From Notospermus geniculatus (Eukaryota > Nemertea > Pilidiophora > Heteronemertea > Lineidae): a DNA stretch of 64,000 nt. The stretch is from assembly GCA_002633025.1 (NCBI GenBank), contig NMRB01000057.1:571460-635459 (forward strand). The letters are read 5' to 3'. Shown here piece after piece: positions 33,901 through 45,245 of this stretch (position 1 is its first letter; each line of letters begins with the position of its first letter). The notes beneath the pieces are model-generated. The model was not told the origin of the DNA. It did no database searches and saw nothing but the letters and a program-made list of their open reading frames with translations. Position numbers and translations under genes: made by a program.

Positions 33901-34880
33901 AGTTCTTTTTCTGCACTATAACTCTGCTATAATTAAAACGATACCAACTAAATGTCCTTAAATCTGGACAGTCAATTATGCAGTTGTCAAGAGGGAAAAA
34001 ACATATTGCCGTGAACTGGCTCTGGTGTCCAAACTGAATATATCACATTCTCGATGTGCCACAGAAGCCAAGAACGAACTGGCTTCCTCTATTATATTTC
34101 ATCTCGGATAATTTCCTGAGGTCAAGAAAGAAGTAATGTCCAAGGCCATTGGCAGTTGAAAGACTTCCCCCTCCATAGGAATTTCGAGTGAGCAAGTTGG
34201 ACACTGAATACAGCTACAAGGACACAGGCTTCTTCTCGCCCTACTTGTCATGAAATCAAGACTGACTCCGTTTTTAACCCAACACTTTGATAGAATTTGG
34301 AGGTTCTGGCACTGAAATGAACAGCTAGTGTCCTCTGCTGTCATGAACAGAGGGAATCAGGGTCCGATATAAGCATAAAGTATTGATCACTGGCATGAGG
34401 ATCCGGTCGATTCTGGCCCCTTTGCCCCAATTTTCTTAGATAGGATATTAAGAAATCCATTTGAGCAATTTTTTTTACGGAATTGGATACCCCATCTATT
34501 CATGACTGCATCTGTTCACAAACAAACCCAAAAGAAACCAATGGGTCAGCATCGATGACGTGCGTCAATCACGCATATTTCAGAGCCTCAACATCATTAT
34601 ATGCGATCACAAAGATAATATCGCATAACTGCCTTGAAATTAATCTTAACATTGAATGGATAAAACTGCTATCCTATTTCAATATTGAAATCATCCGATG
34701 AAGCGACTCTTAAGAAATTAGAAAGTGATCGAAGGGAAAACATTCTGAGTCAACTGAAGATAAAATCCAATGATCGATATCTCTGAAAAGGATATTAAAA
34801 TATCAATGTTAGAGGATTTTCTGGACTCCGATTATAGTTAACGCTCTCCTAAATGTGCCTAGCCACATTTAAAATATTCT
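30945..34880. other. Stretch without recognisable gene
   Basis: No family-level coding similarity was seen on either strand. Noted items are three GCCTTTGCAAGAGGCCCTG-like short repeats at 32170-32285 and a GGAGGAAACCAG SINE-like fragment at 33724-33900. Confidence 0.45.
33724..33900. repeat. GGAGGAAACCAG SINE-like repeat
   Basis: Begins TGTAGGAGGAAACCAGATCCCCACAGG and continues to AACCACTCTGACTTCTGACAGC, with the same end pattern as the copy at 28895-29095. The central box is diverged. Confidence 0.5.
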
Positions 34881-34881
34881 C

Positions 34882-34993
34882 GTGCAAGTTGGCTCTCATT
34901 GGGAAATTCGCTATTGCTGTTTCCTTGCCTTACTATTTCCTTACCAGTGACACAAATGACTGCCAATACTTTCCTACAGCAGAGTTGCCCATA
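34882..34993. repeat. Copy of GGCTCTC-GGGCAATTC repeat
   Basis: Left end TTCTCGTGCAAGTTGGCTCTC, right end CAGCAGAGTTGCCCATAG. The right end runs without a break into the 31-bp satellite that follows. Confidence 0.5.
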
Positions 34994-35277
34994 GACAGGT
35001 GCTCTTGCCACAGTGCTACCCATAGACAGGTGTTCTTGCCACGGTGCTGCCCATAGACAGATGTTTTTGCCACGGTGCTGCCTATACACAGGTGTTCTTG
35101 CCACGGTGCTGCCCATAGACAGGTGTTCTTGCCATGGTGCTGCCCATAGACAGGTGTTCTTGCCACGGTGCTGCCCATTGACAGATGTTCTTGCCACAAT
35201 GCCCAGAGTTGCCCATATAACAGATGTTCTTGCCACAGTGCCCAGAGTTGCCCACAGACAGGTGTTCTTGCAGAGTG
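34988..35277 (+). repeat. 31-bp satellite, about nine units
   Basis: The unit CCCATAGACAGGTGTTCTTGCCACGGTGCTG repeats at 31-base spacing (starts at 34988, 35019, 35050 and so on); the last units near 35200-35260 are longer, with AGAGTTG replacing GTGCTG. Open frames on both strands through the array are periodic artefacts. No spacers are present, so it is not a CRISPR array. Confidence 0.95.
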
Positions 35278-36126
35278 GAATGAAAATAAAGGAAAACCTT
35301 ACCCTTGTACACGATCATAAAACATCAGAAGAACAAATGCTGAAAAATAACTTATGTGACCGCGTTATGATGGCCAGTGACAGGCGAACACATCATGATC
35401 AGTTCCTCAAGTAAATGAAATAAGTCGAGTGTCTGTCACTCAGAGGCCATTTCGGGAGACACCTCAGCATCAGACAAGAAAGAGATACGTCACTCAGATG
35501 ATCAATCATTCCCAGTCTCTCTAATCCATAAAAGATAAGTGTATGTTGTATCTGAACAAAATGGGGTAGAGGAGCATGCTGTCGAGTGCACAACATAAAT
35601 CTATGCATCTCTTCCACAAACCAGTAATGATTTAAACCGCAGGAGTGAATTACATGATACAGCCAACCTTCAGTTTCATGAAGTGTTCTCATAAATCTTC
35701 GTCACAAACAAGGTGCCCGAACGACAAAATAATATCTGACAGGGTTTCAATTTCAATTAGTGCCTGCGCACCCGAGCTATCATTTTACAAGATAGAGATT
35801 AGGGCGCTGCTTAAATTGCGATTAATTAAGGGGAAGGAGGTGGAAGAAGAGTGCGAGACAGCTTTATTCTTTCGCACTGGCTATTCGTACCGTCACGGTG
35901 CAAATAACGCCAAACCAGTTCTTATTCACACCGTCGTAAACAGCCAATCAGAGAGCTTCATTCAAGGCATGCCAGATGAAGTTAGCGGTATCATCTCGCA
36001 CAATGCCGGATTTTTTTCAATATTCTTGATGAAAATGTTAATTTATAACCAATACCAGGAAAAAAAGTTTTATAATCAATGCTTTTGGGCAAGGTAGGCC
36101 TACTAGTATCTAATGATTCCCCACAG

Positions 36127-36215
36127 TTCGAAGCATGAGCCTCAGTGGCCGAGTGGTATTGCGTGGGTGGTTATCAAACGGAAGGCCGTGGGTTCGAGCC
36201 CCGTCATGACAGTTC
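36127..36215 (+). repeat. tRNA-like region, probable SINE head
   Basis: TGGCCGAGTGG resembles a Pol III A box and GGGTTCGAGCC a B box, about 40 bases apart, followed by a T-rich tract (CTCTTTTATTTTATTTT) that could terminate Pol III. The expected 7-bp acceptor stem does not form, so I do not call a functional tRNA. Confidence 0.5.
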
Positions 36216-36603
36216 CTCTTTTATTTTATTTTAGTTCTTCTTTTCTTTTAGTTCTTCTTTCACCTCCTTTTACTCTCCTTTTCGTCTTTTTATCGATATC
36301 GTGATATCGAGCTGTGTGACTGTCGGAAAACAGAGAACTGCGTAATTCTTGAGCCAATTTTTAAAAAAAATTAGGGCCTAGCCCTTCTAGGCCTATGAAA
36401 AATATTTTAGCATCAGACAGCAGAGGCCAACACTATTTCATCATTAACAACTGCGAAAGATGTCACTGGACCCCGTCAAAGGAAAAAAATTGCCCAGGCT
36501 AAAATATCATTTTAGATCTGCTGCCCATAGTCGCACTGTCCATGGAAGTATTATACAGAATACTTCCATGCACTGTCCGAGTTACGGTGCAGAAATTATA
36601 CAT

Positions 36604-36849
36604 CACCGTCACGGTACGAATAATCATTCTCCACGCACTATTCCCACCGTGACGGTGTAAATAAGAACTATTCCTGCACTATTCACACCGTCACGGTACG
36701 AATAAGAACCGGCGGCGCACTATTCACACCGTCACGGTACGAATAAGAACCGACGGCGCACTATTCACACCGTCACGGTACGAATAAGATCTGGTTTGGC
36801 GTTATTTGCACCGTCACGGTACGAATAGCCCCGGCCTTATTCTTTATCA
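36604..36849 (+). repeat. Six 41-bp units centred on ACCGTCACGGT
   Basis: CACCGT(C/G)ACGGT starts at 36604, 36645, 36686, 36727, 36768 and 36809, exactly 41 bases apart. Most units continue ACGAATAAGAACC. Each core is an odd palindrome. See the findings for the phased-site interpretation. Confidence 0.9.
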
Positions 36850-36894
36850 AATTGCATGTGACGGTGCACCCACTAGCCCCATTTTACGGTAATG

Positions 36895-37340
36895 TTATAT
36901 TCTGAGGAGATGGCAAGACTACTGAGCCATATTTGAGTCAAGCTGAAGTTGGTACCTTTTAGAAATGAGGTTTTTGCACGTGTTTAACCTTGTGATATGT
37001 GGTGGCCAGAAATCCACCATTTAGAAATGAGGTTTTTGCATGTGTTTGATATGTGGTGATCAGAAATCCACAAAATGCAGTTGTGTCGTTATCTTCTGAG
37101 GAGATTCCAAGACTATATTATATTATTACATGTATTTCAATTATGCTAAAGTCGGAAGGCCTACCATTTGGAGACGAGGTTATTGTCATGGGACCAGAAG
37201 CCACATAACCCACAATCGCCATTTCCTGAGGAGATTCCAACTGCTGTGCCATCATTTGAACCACGTTGAATTTGGTTCGATCATTTAGAGAAGGGATGTT
37301 TCCACATCTTTAACCTCGTCATTAGCGGTGACCAAAAAAC
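36895..37340 (+). repeat. Imperfect tandem repeat with CTGAGGAGATTCCAAG and GAAATGAGGTTTTTGCA
   Basis: Three to four diverged units of roughly 70-160 bases share CTGAGGAGAT, a GAGGTT(T/A)TT word and GTGGTGACCAGAA-like words. No coding signal. Confidence 0.55.
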
Positions 37341-37344
37341 ATAA

Positions 37345-38995
37345 CCACGATTATGTCATCTGTCACACCTGAATGACGACTATCTGGGTGTCGATAAAAT
37401 ACTTCTCTCTCACCCTGCGACAATCAATCAGGTGAGATGGACGATGTAATTGTCAGTTGCATGGTTTTTCTAGTCATGGCAAATGACACTGTAAAACAAG
37501 TGCAAAAATCTCTTCTCTAAGTGGAATCGACTTTATCAGAACTATGAGCAGGTCTTTCTGTTAACCCGCAGATAAAAAAACGTGCTGATATGGCTGTACT
37601 GGATTACCAAATAGGCTGAAACCACTCTGAAGTCAATTCACCCAGTCACGCCAAAAACCCCTGACATTGCATGTTCTTTAGGCATTGTAACTCATGGTTG
37701 GTAACACCAATGAATGGATGTCTTAGAATACCATTAGCAACGAATCATGGCTCATTTATCCATGTTTATTACTGTGGTGAATGCCGCTCGGGGAACTGAG
37801 ACAGACGCATTCATCACTTTCATCACCATGAATATTCGAAGAAATATTCAAAGAAAAAATACACAGATATCAGAAATAAACAACATCTCGTCAATAACTT
37901 CTTTAGAAAACGGAAGTCATTTTGGCAAAGATGTCGTCTGCACAGACTCTTAAGTGGAAGAGTTATCTGAAGAGGGACTACTAAGTCAACCACGTCTTAT
38001 GAAATTTATGTCAAGGTTGTGATTTTTACTAGTTACAAAGTATTTCTTTCATTTGGAAAGCCACTGAATCAGCAAAGAGGAAATACATGGAAGACATCAT
38101 TTGAAATCATATTTCAAATGACATATTCAAAGACATATTTGAAATCATAGCAAATGGTTAGTTTGTGCAGTGTATTTCATGGGAACATCATCATTTTCAT
38201 TTGACATCCTTTTTTCATCAAGAACTAAACGTAACAGGGAGGTTGAGAAATGCTGTTAGAATGACTTCAAGTCATCAGCATTCTCAGAAACAGGTTCAGA
38301 AAATAATGACTTCATTGACTGGATAGTGTTCCTAAGACAAGGCATCTATACTTGATGTGCTCCACAAAATGAGAGACCCATCCTTTCCTGTTGTCATTTA
38401 GGGCAAATCTTAACATCCCTAACTTCATGCCGACATGAAAAATCTGCTAGAATATCTCCTACAATTTATCTTCAGCAATGAGTGGGGTCTTGCATAAACA
38501 GCCAAAAATGGCAAGTGCATCTACCCACTGCACCATGATTTCTACAGCATTTATATGACAGCATGTCATTTTCTGTCCACGCTGAATGAGGTCTGATCCC
38601 CAACAAGACGATTCTCGGTGTCAGACGAGTCAGTCCTACTTAGGATGAACTGACACTGGCTCCACTTTCTATCCATTCTGACATTTCAAGGGGGGGGGGG
38701 GTATTTTTAGGAGATGCGCTCAACGAACGTGGGCTAGTGCCGGTTTTGCGGGGCGTCTGGGGGACCTCCCCCAGAAAAACTTTGAAAATTAGAAGTTCTG
38801 AGATGCGATTTGAGGTCAAGTTCCTGCATTCTGAGACGCGAACAATAATGATCCTTTATCTCATTTGATTTTGCTGAAAAAAATCTTTTTTGCACAATAT
38901 TTTGTCCCTAGCTACGGTTTATTTGATTAATGAACAAACGGCTTGGCATAGCCGCCAGGCTTGTTACACTGTTATCCGTGAATCGTGTGGCAATT
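37345..38995. other. Stretch without recognisable gene
   Basis: Nothing family-level was recognised. A G-run at about 38690-38701 is followed by GGGGCGTCTGGGGGACCTCCCCCAG, a self-complementary GC-rich motif that may belong to a repeat, but only one copy is in the window. Confidence 0.45.
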
Positions 38996-39001
38996 GGTCA
39001 A

Positions 39002-39391
39002 TGGGCCGTATGCATAAAAATGAAGCATTTACTTCTAGCAAAAGCAAAAAGTAAAAGCAGTTGCTTGAAGCCAAAAATACAAGTAAAAGCAATTACTTGG
39101 TTTCATACATGTATGCATAATCTTTTACTTCTACTTCAAAGCAAATGCTTATACTTGACAAGCATCTGCTTGTTTACCAAAGGCTCTACAGTTGGAGCAA
39201 TTGCTCAGTATTATGCATATGAATTCTAGCATTTGCTAGAAAGGAACAAGTACCGTAAATAGTAATTGCTTTTTCTAATAGCAGTTGCTGTTTAGCAAAA
39301 GCATTTACTTTGGGTTTTATGCATACGGATGGAAGTAATTGCTTCAATTTTCAAGTAAAAAGCATTTGCTTTTCTTTATGCATATGGGCCA
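39002..39391. mobile_element. Foldback element with GGGCCGTATGCATAA ends
   Basis: Left end ATGGGCCGTATGCATAAA and right end TTTATGCATATGGGCCAT are inverted. The interior consists of AGCAAAAGC, AAGCAATTACTT and GCTTTTACTT words that pair with each other across the element. It shares the GGGCCGTAT end with three other foldbacks in the window. Confidence 0.75.
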
Positions 39392-39989
39392 TTGTCTACA
39401 GGGCTTTTTTAAAAATAAAGTGAGACCATCTGAAAGTTTGAACGCTGAAATACAGGACGAAATAAGAGAGGCACGAGGAACGAATATAAAAGAATGGTTC
39501 CATTATTTGTCCTCGCCCCACCGCACGGCGTCAGATTATTCACATCCTTTCATCTTCCCGGATACAAAATCCATGGGGGTGTGGACGTATATTGTAACCG
39601 CCATACTTCTGACATGCGTAGGACGTTGATGAATATTCGTCTAATTTTTGTGACTAAGTTTATTTTGGAGTTCAAAACTTCTCGGAAATGATTCGGTAAG
39701 TCACAAAGTTTGCTTAAAACCACTTTTAAAACACTCATCTGGCTTTTTGGGTGAAGATTTAGGCCTATTCCGTTCCGGCCACTTTACGTGCATCTCTGCC
39801 GTTGTCGGCTTTCTTGCCCTCTATATTTTCTTCAATACTTAATGAGTTGTCCCAGTCATGAGTCGGTGAACTTCCAAGCACCTGTCGGATTGACTCATCG
39901 CGAATGTTATGAATTTTGGTACGAATCTGTCACAGATAATCGAAAAATACCAACATTTTCTATATACAGTATACAATCATGTATCTCAA

Positions 39990-41940
39990 AGGCATATGAT
40001 TGATTTGGATAGCACATCAGAGTCGGTGTTACTCCGAAGTGGTTCCGAAAATAAATGGCCGCCAATGAGTCATTCCTCACAAACGGAAAGGAGAAATTAT
40101 TTCGCTGGGAACGGTTTTTAATAACTGTTAGGTTTCAGTTCGGCCTGAATCATGCAAGTAGTGGGGGGGAATAGGAAACAGCAATTCTTGTCGAACACGG
40201 CGGACCAAGTTTCCTGTTGACTAGTGCAACAGGGAATCGCAGAAAGCCCGACATCCCAAAATGCAATGCCCCCTCAAAAAGTCTGGTATATTTTACGGCT
40301 TTAGCCGGTGTGATAGAATCTAATGCCCCCGTCTTTCTGATGTTCCCATGCATTTTTTTGTCACAGGATTAAAGCAGGCCCGAAAGCCAAAATGCTTTCC
40401 TCGCTTAATAAATACTTTTTCGGAGTCACAACAGCACTATGTTCAAATTGACATGGCCTTTCTGATATGACATACACGTATGTAGAAGATATCGGGTTAA
40501 ACTACACGTACATTCATTGCTCCTTCGGGGAAATTCGTTTTTTCATCGCGTAACGTCGTGAAAACTGGGAATCCCCGAATCGAGTGACGTCACACGTGCT
40601 TTTTCCAGCAGCGTTTTTCTTTTGTTTGTCTCTAGAGTCCAAATCAATGGTGCCGCTTAATCCGTAGTATTGTTGGTGGACATCACATCGGGGGACATTA
40701 GATACTATTACACCTGTCACCGTCTTCTCTAGGCATACAACACGCTCGGCCTTGACGCAGCGACCGGCGAATTCTGAAGTTTATTATCGTACCCATCAAG
40801 AAGACATATTAAAATATTAGTTAATTGAAATTATGATCTTAATGACCCCTAAAACGCCAAGAACGGTCATAAAATTTATGATCATTGGCATGTTTATTAA
40901 GTACAAATTGACCCGTGTGACTGACCGATCACAAGCTTATCATTTAATTGTTTTACTGTCGAATATACTACACCAAGTTGGGAATAATGTCGGGGTCGCC
41001 CGACCCGGATGGGCATCATCGTGTTCATGGAAAGCCGCTCCCCCACCGAGGATGCCCAGGTCACCTGGAGCTCGCATCGGCCATTAAACCCACTCATCTT
41101 CATTATCATTAAGTAAGTAACTCTGTTCTTGATGATGTTGTAAATTAGAATGATTCATTCCGTTTAGGAGTAGGCCTTTGCCTCACCAAGCGCTGTTTCC
41201 TCTTGCCTTGATCTCATCTCGAGACAATGGCCGGGACGGCGGCGATGATGCAAAAACGCANAAAACCGGCCCCTTCGGAGCCAGAAGGCGAAGCCCATGT
41301 CCTTGAGCTCATCTGCTTAAAATGCCCCCCCCCCCCAGCGAAAAAAGCCTAGCTAGGCCCTGTTCGTCGCTGGGGTTTCTAGTGGTGCTCCCAGTTCGGT
41401 AACCATCCGATTTTAGTTTTGTGCCAGACAACAGTTTTCATCTCAAATTTTTTTCGTACGGTATGTAATGTAAGGATGGCCCTAAATAATACTCCCGTTT
41501 ATAGTATTGTGCACGCGTTTTCTTCCCCTGTGTATCTTTATTTAGGTAACCATGGTGACCTCTTCAAGAAAAAAAGCAACAAATCTTAAACATCAATGAA
41601 GAGAAACTTCTGCCAAGCTGTTTCTCGGAAAGCGATTGTCAGAGCCATGGCCGCAAAGCGCAGTGGTCAGACAACTTTTGTGACAGTGAACATAGTAAAT
41701 CACGCTGGTTAACCCGTTATTTTCAGAAATTATGTTGACTACATGTACATCTTCATGTGTTTACTCAGTATACCCGCTTCCATCCTGTCGACTTTATGCT
41801 AACAAGGCAACAGCCAAGGGGGAAGACTGTTGCTTTGACGCGTGCTAGTTACTCCATCTTCTCAGCGGTGGCGCTCGCGACAACATGTTCGGATTTGGTT
41901 GAATTGTGAGGTTTCGCAGATCTGACGAACCATGAAGTAC
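39990..41940. other. Stretch without recognisable gene
   Basis: No exon could be assigned. It contains the CRE/E-box pair at 40585-40598 and an assembly N at 41261 in GC-rich sequence. Confidence 0.4.
40585..40598. promoter_or_regulatory. CRE (TGACGTCA) adjoining an E-box (CACGTG)
   Basis: TGACGTCA at 40585-40592 is a full palindromic CREB/ATF site and CACGTG at 40593-40598 a full E-box, end to end. Such a pair can occur in a promoter, but I see no gene start nearby, so the role is unproven. Confidence 0.3.
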
Positions 41941-41953
41941 ATTGTACGAAATA

Positions 41954-42177
41954 CACTACTCAAAAAAAGTTAAGGACCACTTTTCTCATAACTCATGATT
42001 CTGTTTCAGGCAAGTTACGCAATAACTGAAATTTACCAGATATGTACATGTCATTCGTCAAAGTGTGTTTGAGGTCATTCAGGACAGTTACATCATACCA
42101 TTTTCAGCTGTAAAATCTGCCATATGAAAAAGTTGCACGCGAAATTACAAGTGGTCCTTAACTTTTTTTGAGTAGTG
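41954..42177. mobile_element. Tc1/mariner-type MITE, 224 bp
   Basis: Terminal inverted repeats start CACTACTCAAAAAAAGTTAA and continue GGACCACTT; both are flanked by TA (41952-41953 and 42178-42179), the target duplication of Tc1/mariner elements. The centre has no coding capacity. The ends resemble those of mariner-derived MITEs widespread in invertebrates. Confidence 0.85.
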
Positions 42178-42272
42178 TATATATACGAAATTCTACTTCA
42201 TTTCCGTGATCCAATGTTTTTCAAGAGATGGTTGTATGACCCGAGACCTAGAGAGTTGCGGTGTACATGCCT

Positions 42273-42441
42273 ATTTTAAAGGGCCTCTAGAGGCAGCCAG
42301 CATGGCAGGGGAAAACCACGGGGAAAACCCAGGTTGAATACCTCGTACCAGTGATTATTACGTTAAAGTGGCGCCGCCTGGCCGAAGAACCGGTACTGAT
42401 AGTAGCCTAATGGCGAGCTGCCTCTAGAGGCCCTTTAAAAT
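42273..42441. mobile_element. Foldback with ATTTTAAAGGGCCTCTAGAG ends
   Basis: Perfect 25-base inverted arms at 42273-42297 and 42417-42441 enclose about 119 unique bases. Short, non-coding, MITE-like. Confidence 0.8.
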
Positions 42442-42909
42442 TTGAAATTTGAAATAGCCCAGCATATGCCTAGTGGACTCTTCTCTGAACACGCTCGATC
42501 TTAATTAAGTTTTACATGTAATTTAGTTCTCATCTCATCACGAAAGTCACTGAATCAGTGAATTAAAGACATTTTTTTGCAATCGATCTCCGGGAATTGT
42601 AACCTGTCAAGGTCGTTTAGTGCGCTCGGCGCGTATCTGTTCCGAAATGGCCACATGACGGGCAAAGGTTTCCCAAAAATGAGAAGATTTGCTGAGTCAA
42701 TTCCAGGATGACCTCAACTGCACTAATAATAGTCACGAATCGCAACTTCATCATTAACGGGTGATGACTTGATTCATTGTGATTTTATCGCCACTCATCT
42801 CTGATCGACTTTAATGCCTGATGGTTGACCGCATCCTGTTCAAGTCTAAACAGTCTTCCGCCAGGAGTCGTCTGGCCAAGAGAGATGACCCCGTCCACTT
42901 CGTTTTCTC

Positions 42910-43380
42910 TCCCTGAAAGATGTTGGATACTAAACGTAAAGTCGTCTCCGAATTTCGCAAATTTTCGCCCTAACCGGGGTCTTCCTCAGGCACTTTATAT
43001 AGTGGAGATCCCAGAAGTGAATGAGCTGGATCCTACATGTATGTAATTATGGATTCGTAGTTATAATAAGGGAGTAAGAAATAAAAGTGGAAAATAAAAG
43101 TGGGAAATTTTGGAATTTTGCGCGAATTTTTCAATTTCTCAAACTGGGAGAATTTTTTCCCCCATTTTGAGGAATTTTCTTAAAATGACATGACATTTTG
43201 TCTGATTTTCGGGCGATATTTCTCAAAATGGGGAAACAAATTTCTCCCAATTTGAGAAATTGAAAAATTCGCAAAATTCCAAAATTTCCCACACTTCTTA
43301 TTTTCCACTTTTATTTCTTACTCCCTTTAATAAAGAAACCCTGAAAAAAACAGGAAGGCTTGAAAAGTGTAGGTTGGATA
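42910..43380 (-). repeat. Retroelement-like repeat with CCTGAGGAAGACCCC, interrupted copy
   Basis: Segments 42940-43050 and 43326-43375 match 54325-54420 and 54435-54480, with a foldback (43070-43325) inserted between them. On the minus strand it reads GTGCCTGAGGAAGACCCCGG, then GGGCGAAAA, a pattern resembling the ends of Penelope-like retroelements and a degenerate hammerhead core. The assignment is from recollection of such ends. Confidence 0.5.
43070..43325. mobile_element. GGGAGTAAGAAATAAAAG foldback, 256 bp
   Basis: Ends GGGAGTAAGAAATAAAAG and CTTTTATTTCTTACTCCC are perfect inverses, and pairing continues inward through GGAAAAT, TTTCTCAAA and GGGAGAA words. A second copy with a damaged right end is at 61912-62150. 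It is inserted in a retroelement-like repeat whose uninterrupted copy is at 54320-54490. Confidence 0.85.
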
Positions 43381-43649
43381 TCTGAAAGATCTTTTGTATT
43401 ATGAACGTACTTTAGGTACGACAAGCAGTTTATTTTGTGTTCAAAGTACAAAATAGACATAATGGCCACGTTGTCATTCATTAATTATTACGGCTCCCGC
43501 GCTGCCGTAGCTGTCTCCATCGCATGGGGTGAGCTCTGTATCATACGCGCCGGTCACCAATCCACGCAAGGATCCGCGCTTTTTGTACATATAGCTCGGA
43601 GGCCGACGCACTTACCACTGGGCAATAGAGGAAGTCTCCATGGCACAGA

Positions 43650-43823
43650 CAGATGTGATAGGAATCAACGTCCTAGGAATAGCAGTCCGCTAAACAATAG
43701 CCCGCTATTGTAAGGTTATATTCGAAGAGCCACGGTCTCCATACCCATATATTCTAATCGCTACTGAACAATAAGACCGGACTTTGATTCCAGGGGGACT
43801 TTGATCCCTGTCACACCGGGCGC
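43650..43823 (+). repeat. Interspersed repeat with AATAGCCCGCTATTGTAAGG, copy 1
   Basis: Shares AATAGCCCGCTATTG, GGTTATATTCGAA, CCATACCCAT and GATCCCTGTCACACC with copies at 45989-46163 and 49527-49648. No open frame is conserved among copies. Confidence 0.8.
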
Positions 43824-44741
43824 CACGATCTTGAATCAAGCATGTGTACTTATGTTGCCTGCGCGAGACTAAACCAACAGCTGAAATCCAGCATATTCAG
43901 AGACTGGGATGTGGCGAGACTATGCCCTGTCTCCATACCGTCTCGGCACTTTTATTTCTACTCAGAAAAGCATGGCATGTGTCTGTAAATGCCAACAAAT
44001 CGTTACTTTATATTCATTTATTTATAAATGTTTTGATGAATTCGTCGTTGGCTGCGAGCGAGGCGCCGAACGGCCACCATCCGGGGGCGGCGCGGAATCC
44101 CTAATGATTATGAGCAATTTGTCATGAGGCATTTTCATTCACACCGTCACGTTCGAAATTTCACACTTTAAAGCGATCACGCTCTGTTTGCAAATCAAGT
44201 GGTGTTCCTTTTCATTATTTTGAAACAATGGCGGCATCGCTCGATTGTTCTTCGTGAAAGCTCGGAAGTATTCGGTGCCGAGTTGGCGCGTTTTTAAGCG
44301 GCGCCATAATATTGGCGAGCCAACTGCACAGGCCTATATTTGCTTACCCCGCCCCTCAATTGCTGCCATTGATACATGTCTATCAGGTAGACATTTACCA
44401 TAATTAGGCCTGTTCCACTGTTGTATCAAAGGTTTTTTGCTTCTCGGGCACTTCAAAGAGTCGCCCGAAAAGACGTCAACACGCCGCGGTAAATCACACA
44501 TCAATTAAAAATAAACCCTGTGTCTGTATGGCCAGACTTTGGTAGATTTAATTAAATCATTAATAAAATCGATCAAGTAAACCTCATTAAGAGAAATTAA
44601 CTGGTCATGTAATGAAAACCTTGATTGAAATGACGCCGGTTGATATTACAATGTAGTTAATGAAATAAAAGTCACAAGAATATTTGTAGGCCTGAATGAA
44701 ACGCATGCACTAAATGTCCACTGTCCGCTGCAACACTAGGA

Positions 44742-44853
44742 AGGTTTCGCAAGCGCCCGGTTAGGCCCTACGACGACGTTTATCTATTGTTTGGGTATAC
44801 CCACACAATAGATAAACGTCGTCGTAGGGCCTAACCGGGCGCTTGCGAAACCT
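44742..44853. repeat. Near-perfect 112-bp palindrome
   Basis: The two halves, centred on GGGTATACCC at 44793-44802, are almost exact inverses starting AGGTTTCGCAAGCGCCCGG. There is essentially no loop. It encodes nothing and may be a young foldback element. Confidence 0.9.
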
Positions 44854-44935
44854 CCCTAATAAAGAATGTACCCACTCGTTTAGAATTCGAGATATGTGGG
44901 AAAAGGTGTCCAAAATGGCGGCCATATTCGAATCC

Positions 44936-44946
44936 AAGATGGCGGC
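44936..44946 (+). promoter_or_regulatory. YY1-like motif AAGATGGCGGC
   Basis: Exact match to the YY1 consensus. Identical sites occur inverted at 48128-48138 and 63407-63417. No gene start is recognised nearby. Confidence 0.25.
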
Positions 44947-45146
44947 TCTCAGTGGTTGATTTCGTCCGGGCTCCCGTCCTGAGATGATAAGTGTTGGTCC
45001 AAACTACATCTATGCCAAATTTATATGTGACCCAAATTTATATGTGACTGTTTGCCAGGTTCGGGGATTGTTTGGACTACTCGCTGGGTACTGAGATGGA
45101 CGCCTCGTTTAACATAGGCCATTGAACCACCTTTTTGGAAGATGGG

Positions 45147-45245
45147 GATTTGGCCTAGTGGTTAAGGCGTGCTGCCCCTTAGTGCTGGCGATTGATGCCT
45201 AATGCGAGGGTGCGTGGGTTCGAATCTGGTAGGAAGCGATGTCTT
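45147..45245 (+). repeat. tRNA-like region, probable SINE head
   Basis: TTTGGCCTAGTGGTTAAGGC resembles an A box and GTGGGTTCGAATC a B box, about 60 bases apart. The arms do not close into a full tRNA acceptor stem. I call it a tRNA-derived repeat. Confidence 0.5.

Larger units (their letters stand above)
35873..36850. mobile_element. Possible 1-kb element with inverted ends and 41-bp repeats
   Basis: The left segment around 35882-35920 (CTATTCGTACCGTCACGG, then GCAAATAACGCCAAACCAG) is the exact inverse of the right segment around 36790-36832. Both ends carry 41-base-phased ACCGTCACGGT palindromes, about one and a half units on the left and six on the right. The interior holds a tRNA-like region at 36127-36215 but no transposase. 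It could be a composite or non-autonomous element. Confidence 0.55.

Noticed and set aside
34859-35414. ORFs on both strands up to 133 codons, and a CRISPR-like look of regular 31-bp repeats
   Set aside because: The 31-bp units are directly adjacent with no unique spacers, so it is a satellite in a eukaryotic genome.
35645-36097. 150-codon forward ORF
   Set aside because: It crosses the left inverted end of the 41-bp repeat element and has no protein character.
36127-36215. Functional tRNA gene
   Set aside because: A and B box-like words are present, but no acceptor stem or credible anticodon arm forms; a SINE head is more likely.
39410-39629. Open frame ending in a hydrophobic stretch after an AG acceptor-like site
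   Set aside because: It could be an exon with a membrane segment, but no neighbouring exon or family was recognised and it is within chance length.
45147-45245. Functional tRNA gene
   Set aside because: The same problem: boxes are present but the cloverleaf does not close.
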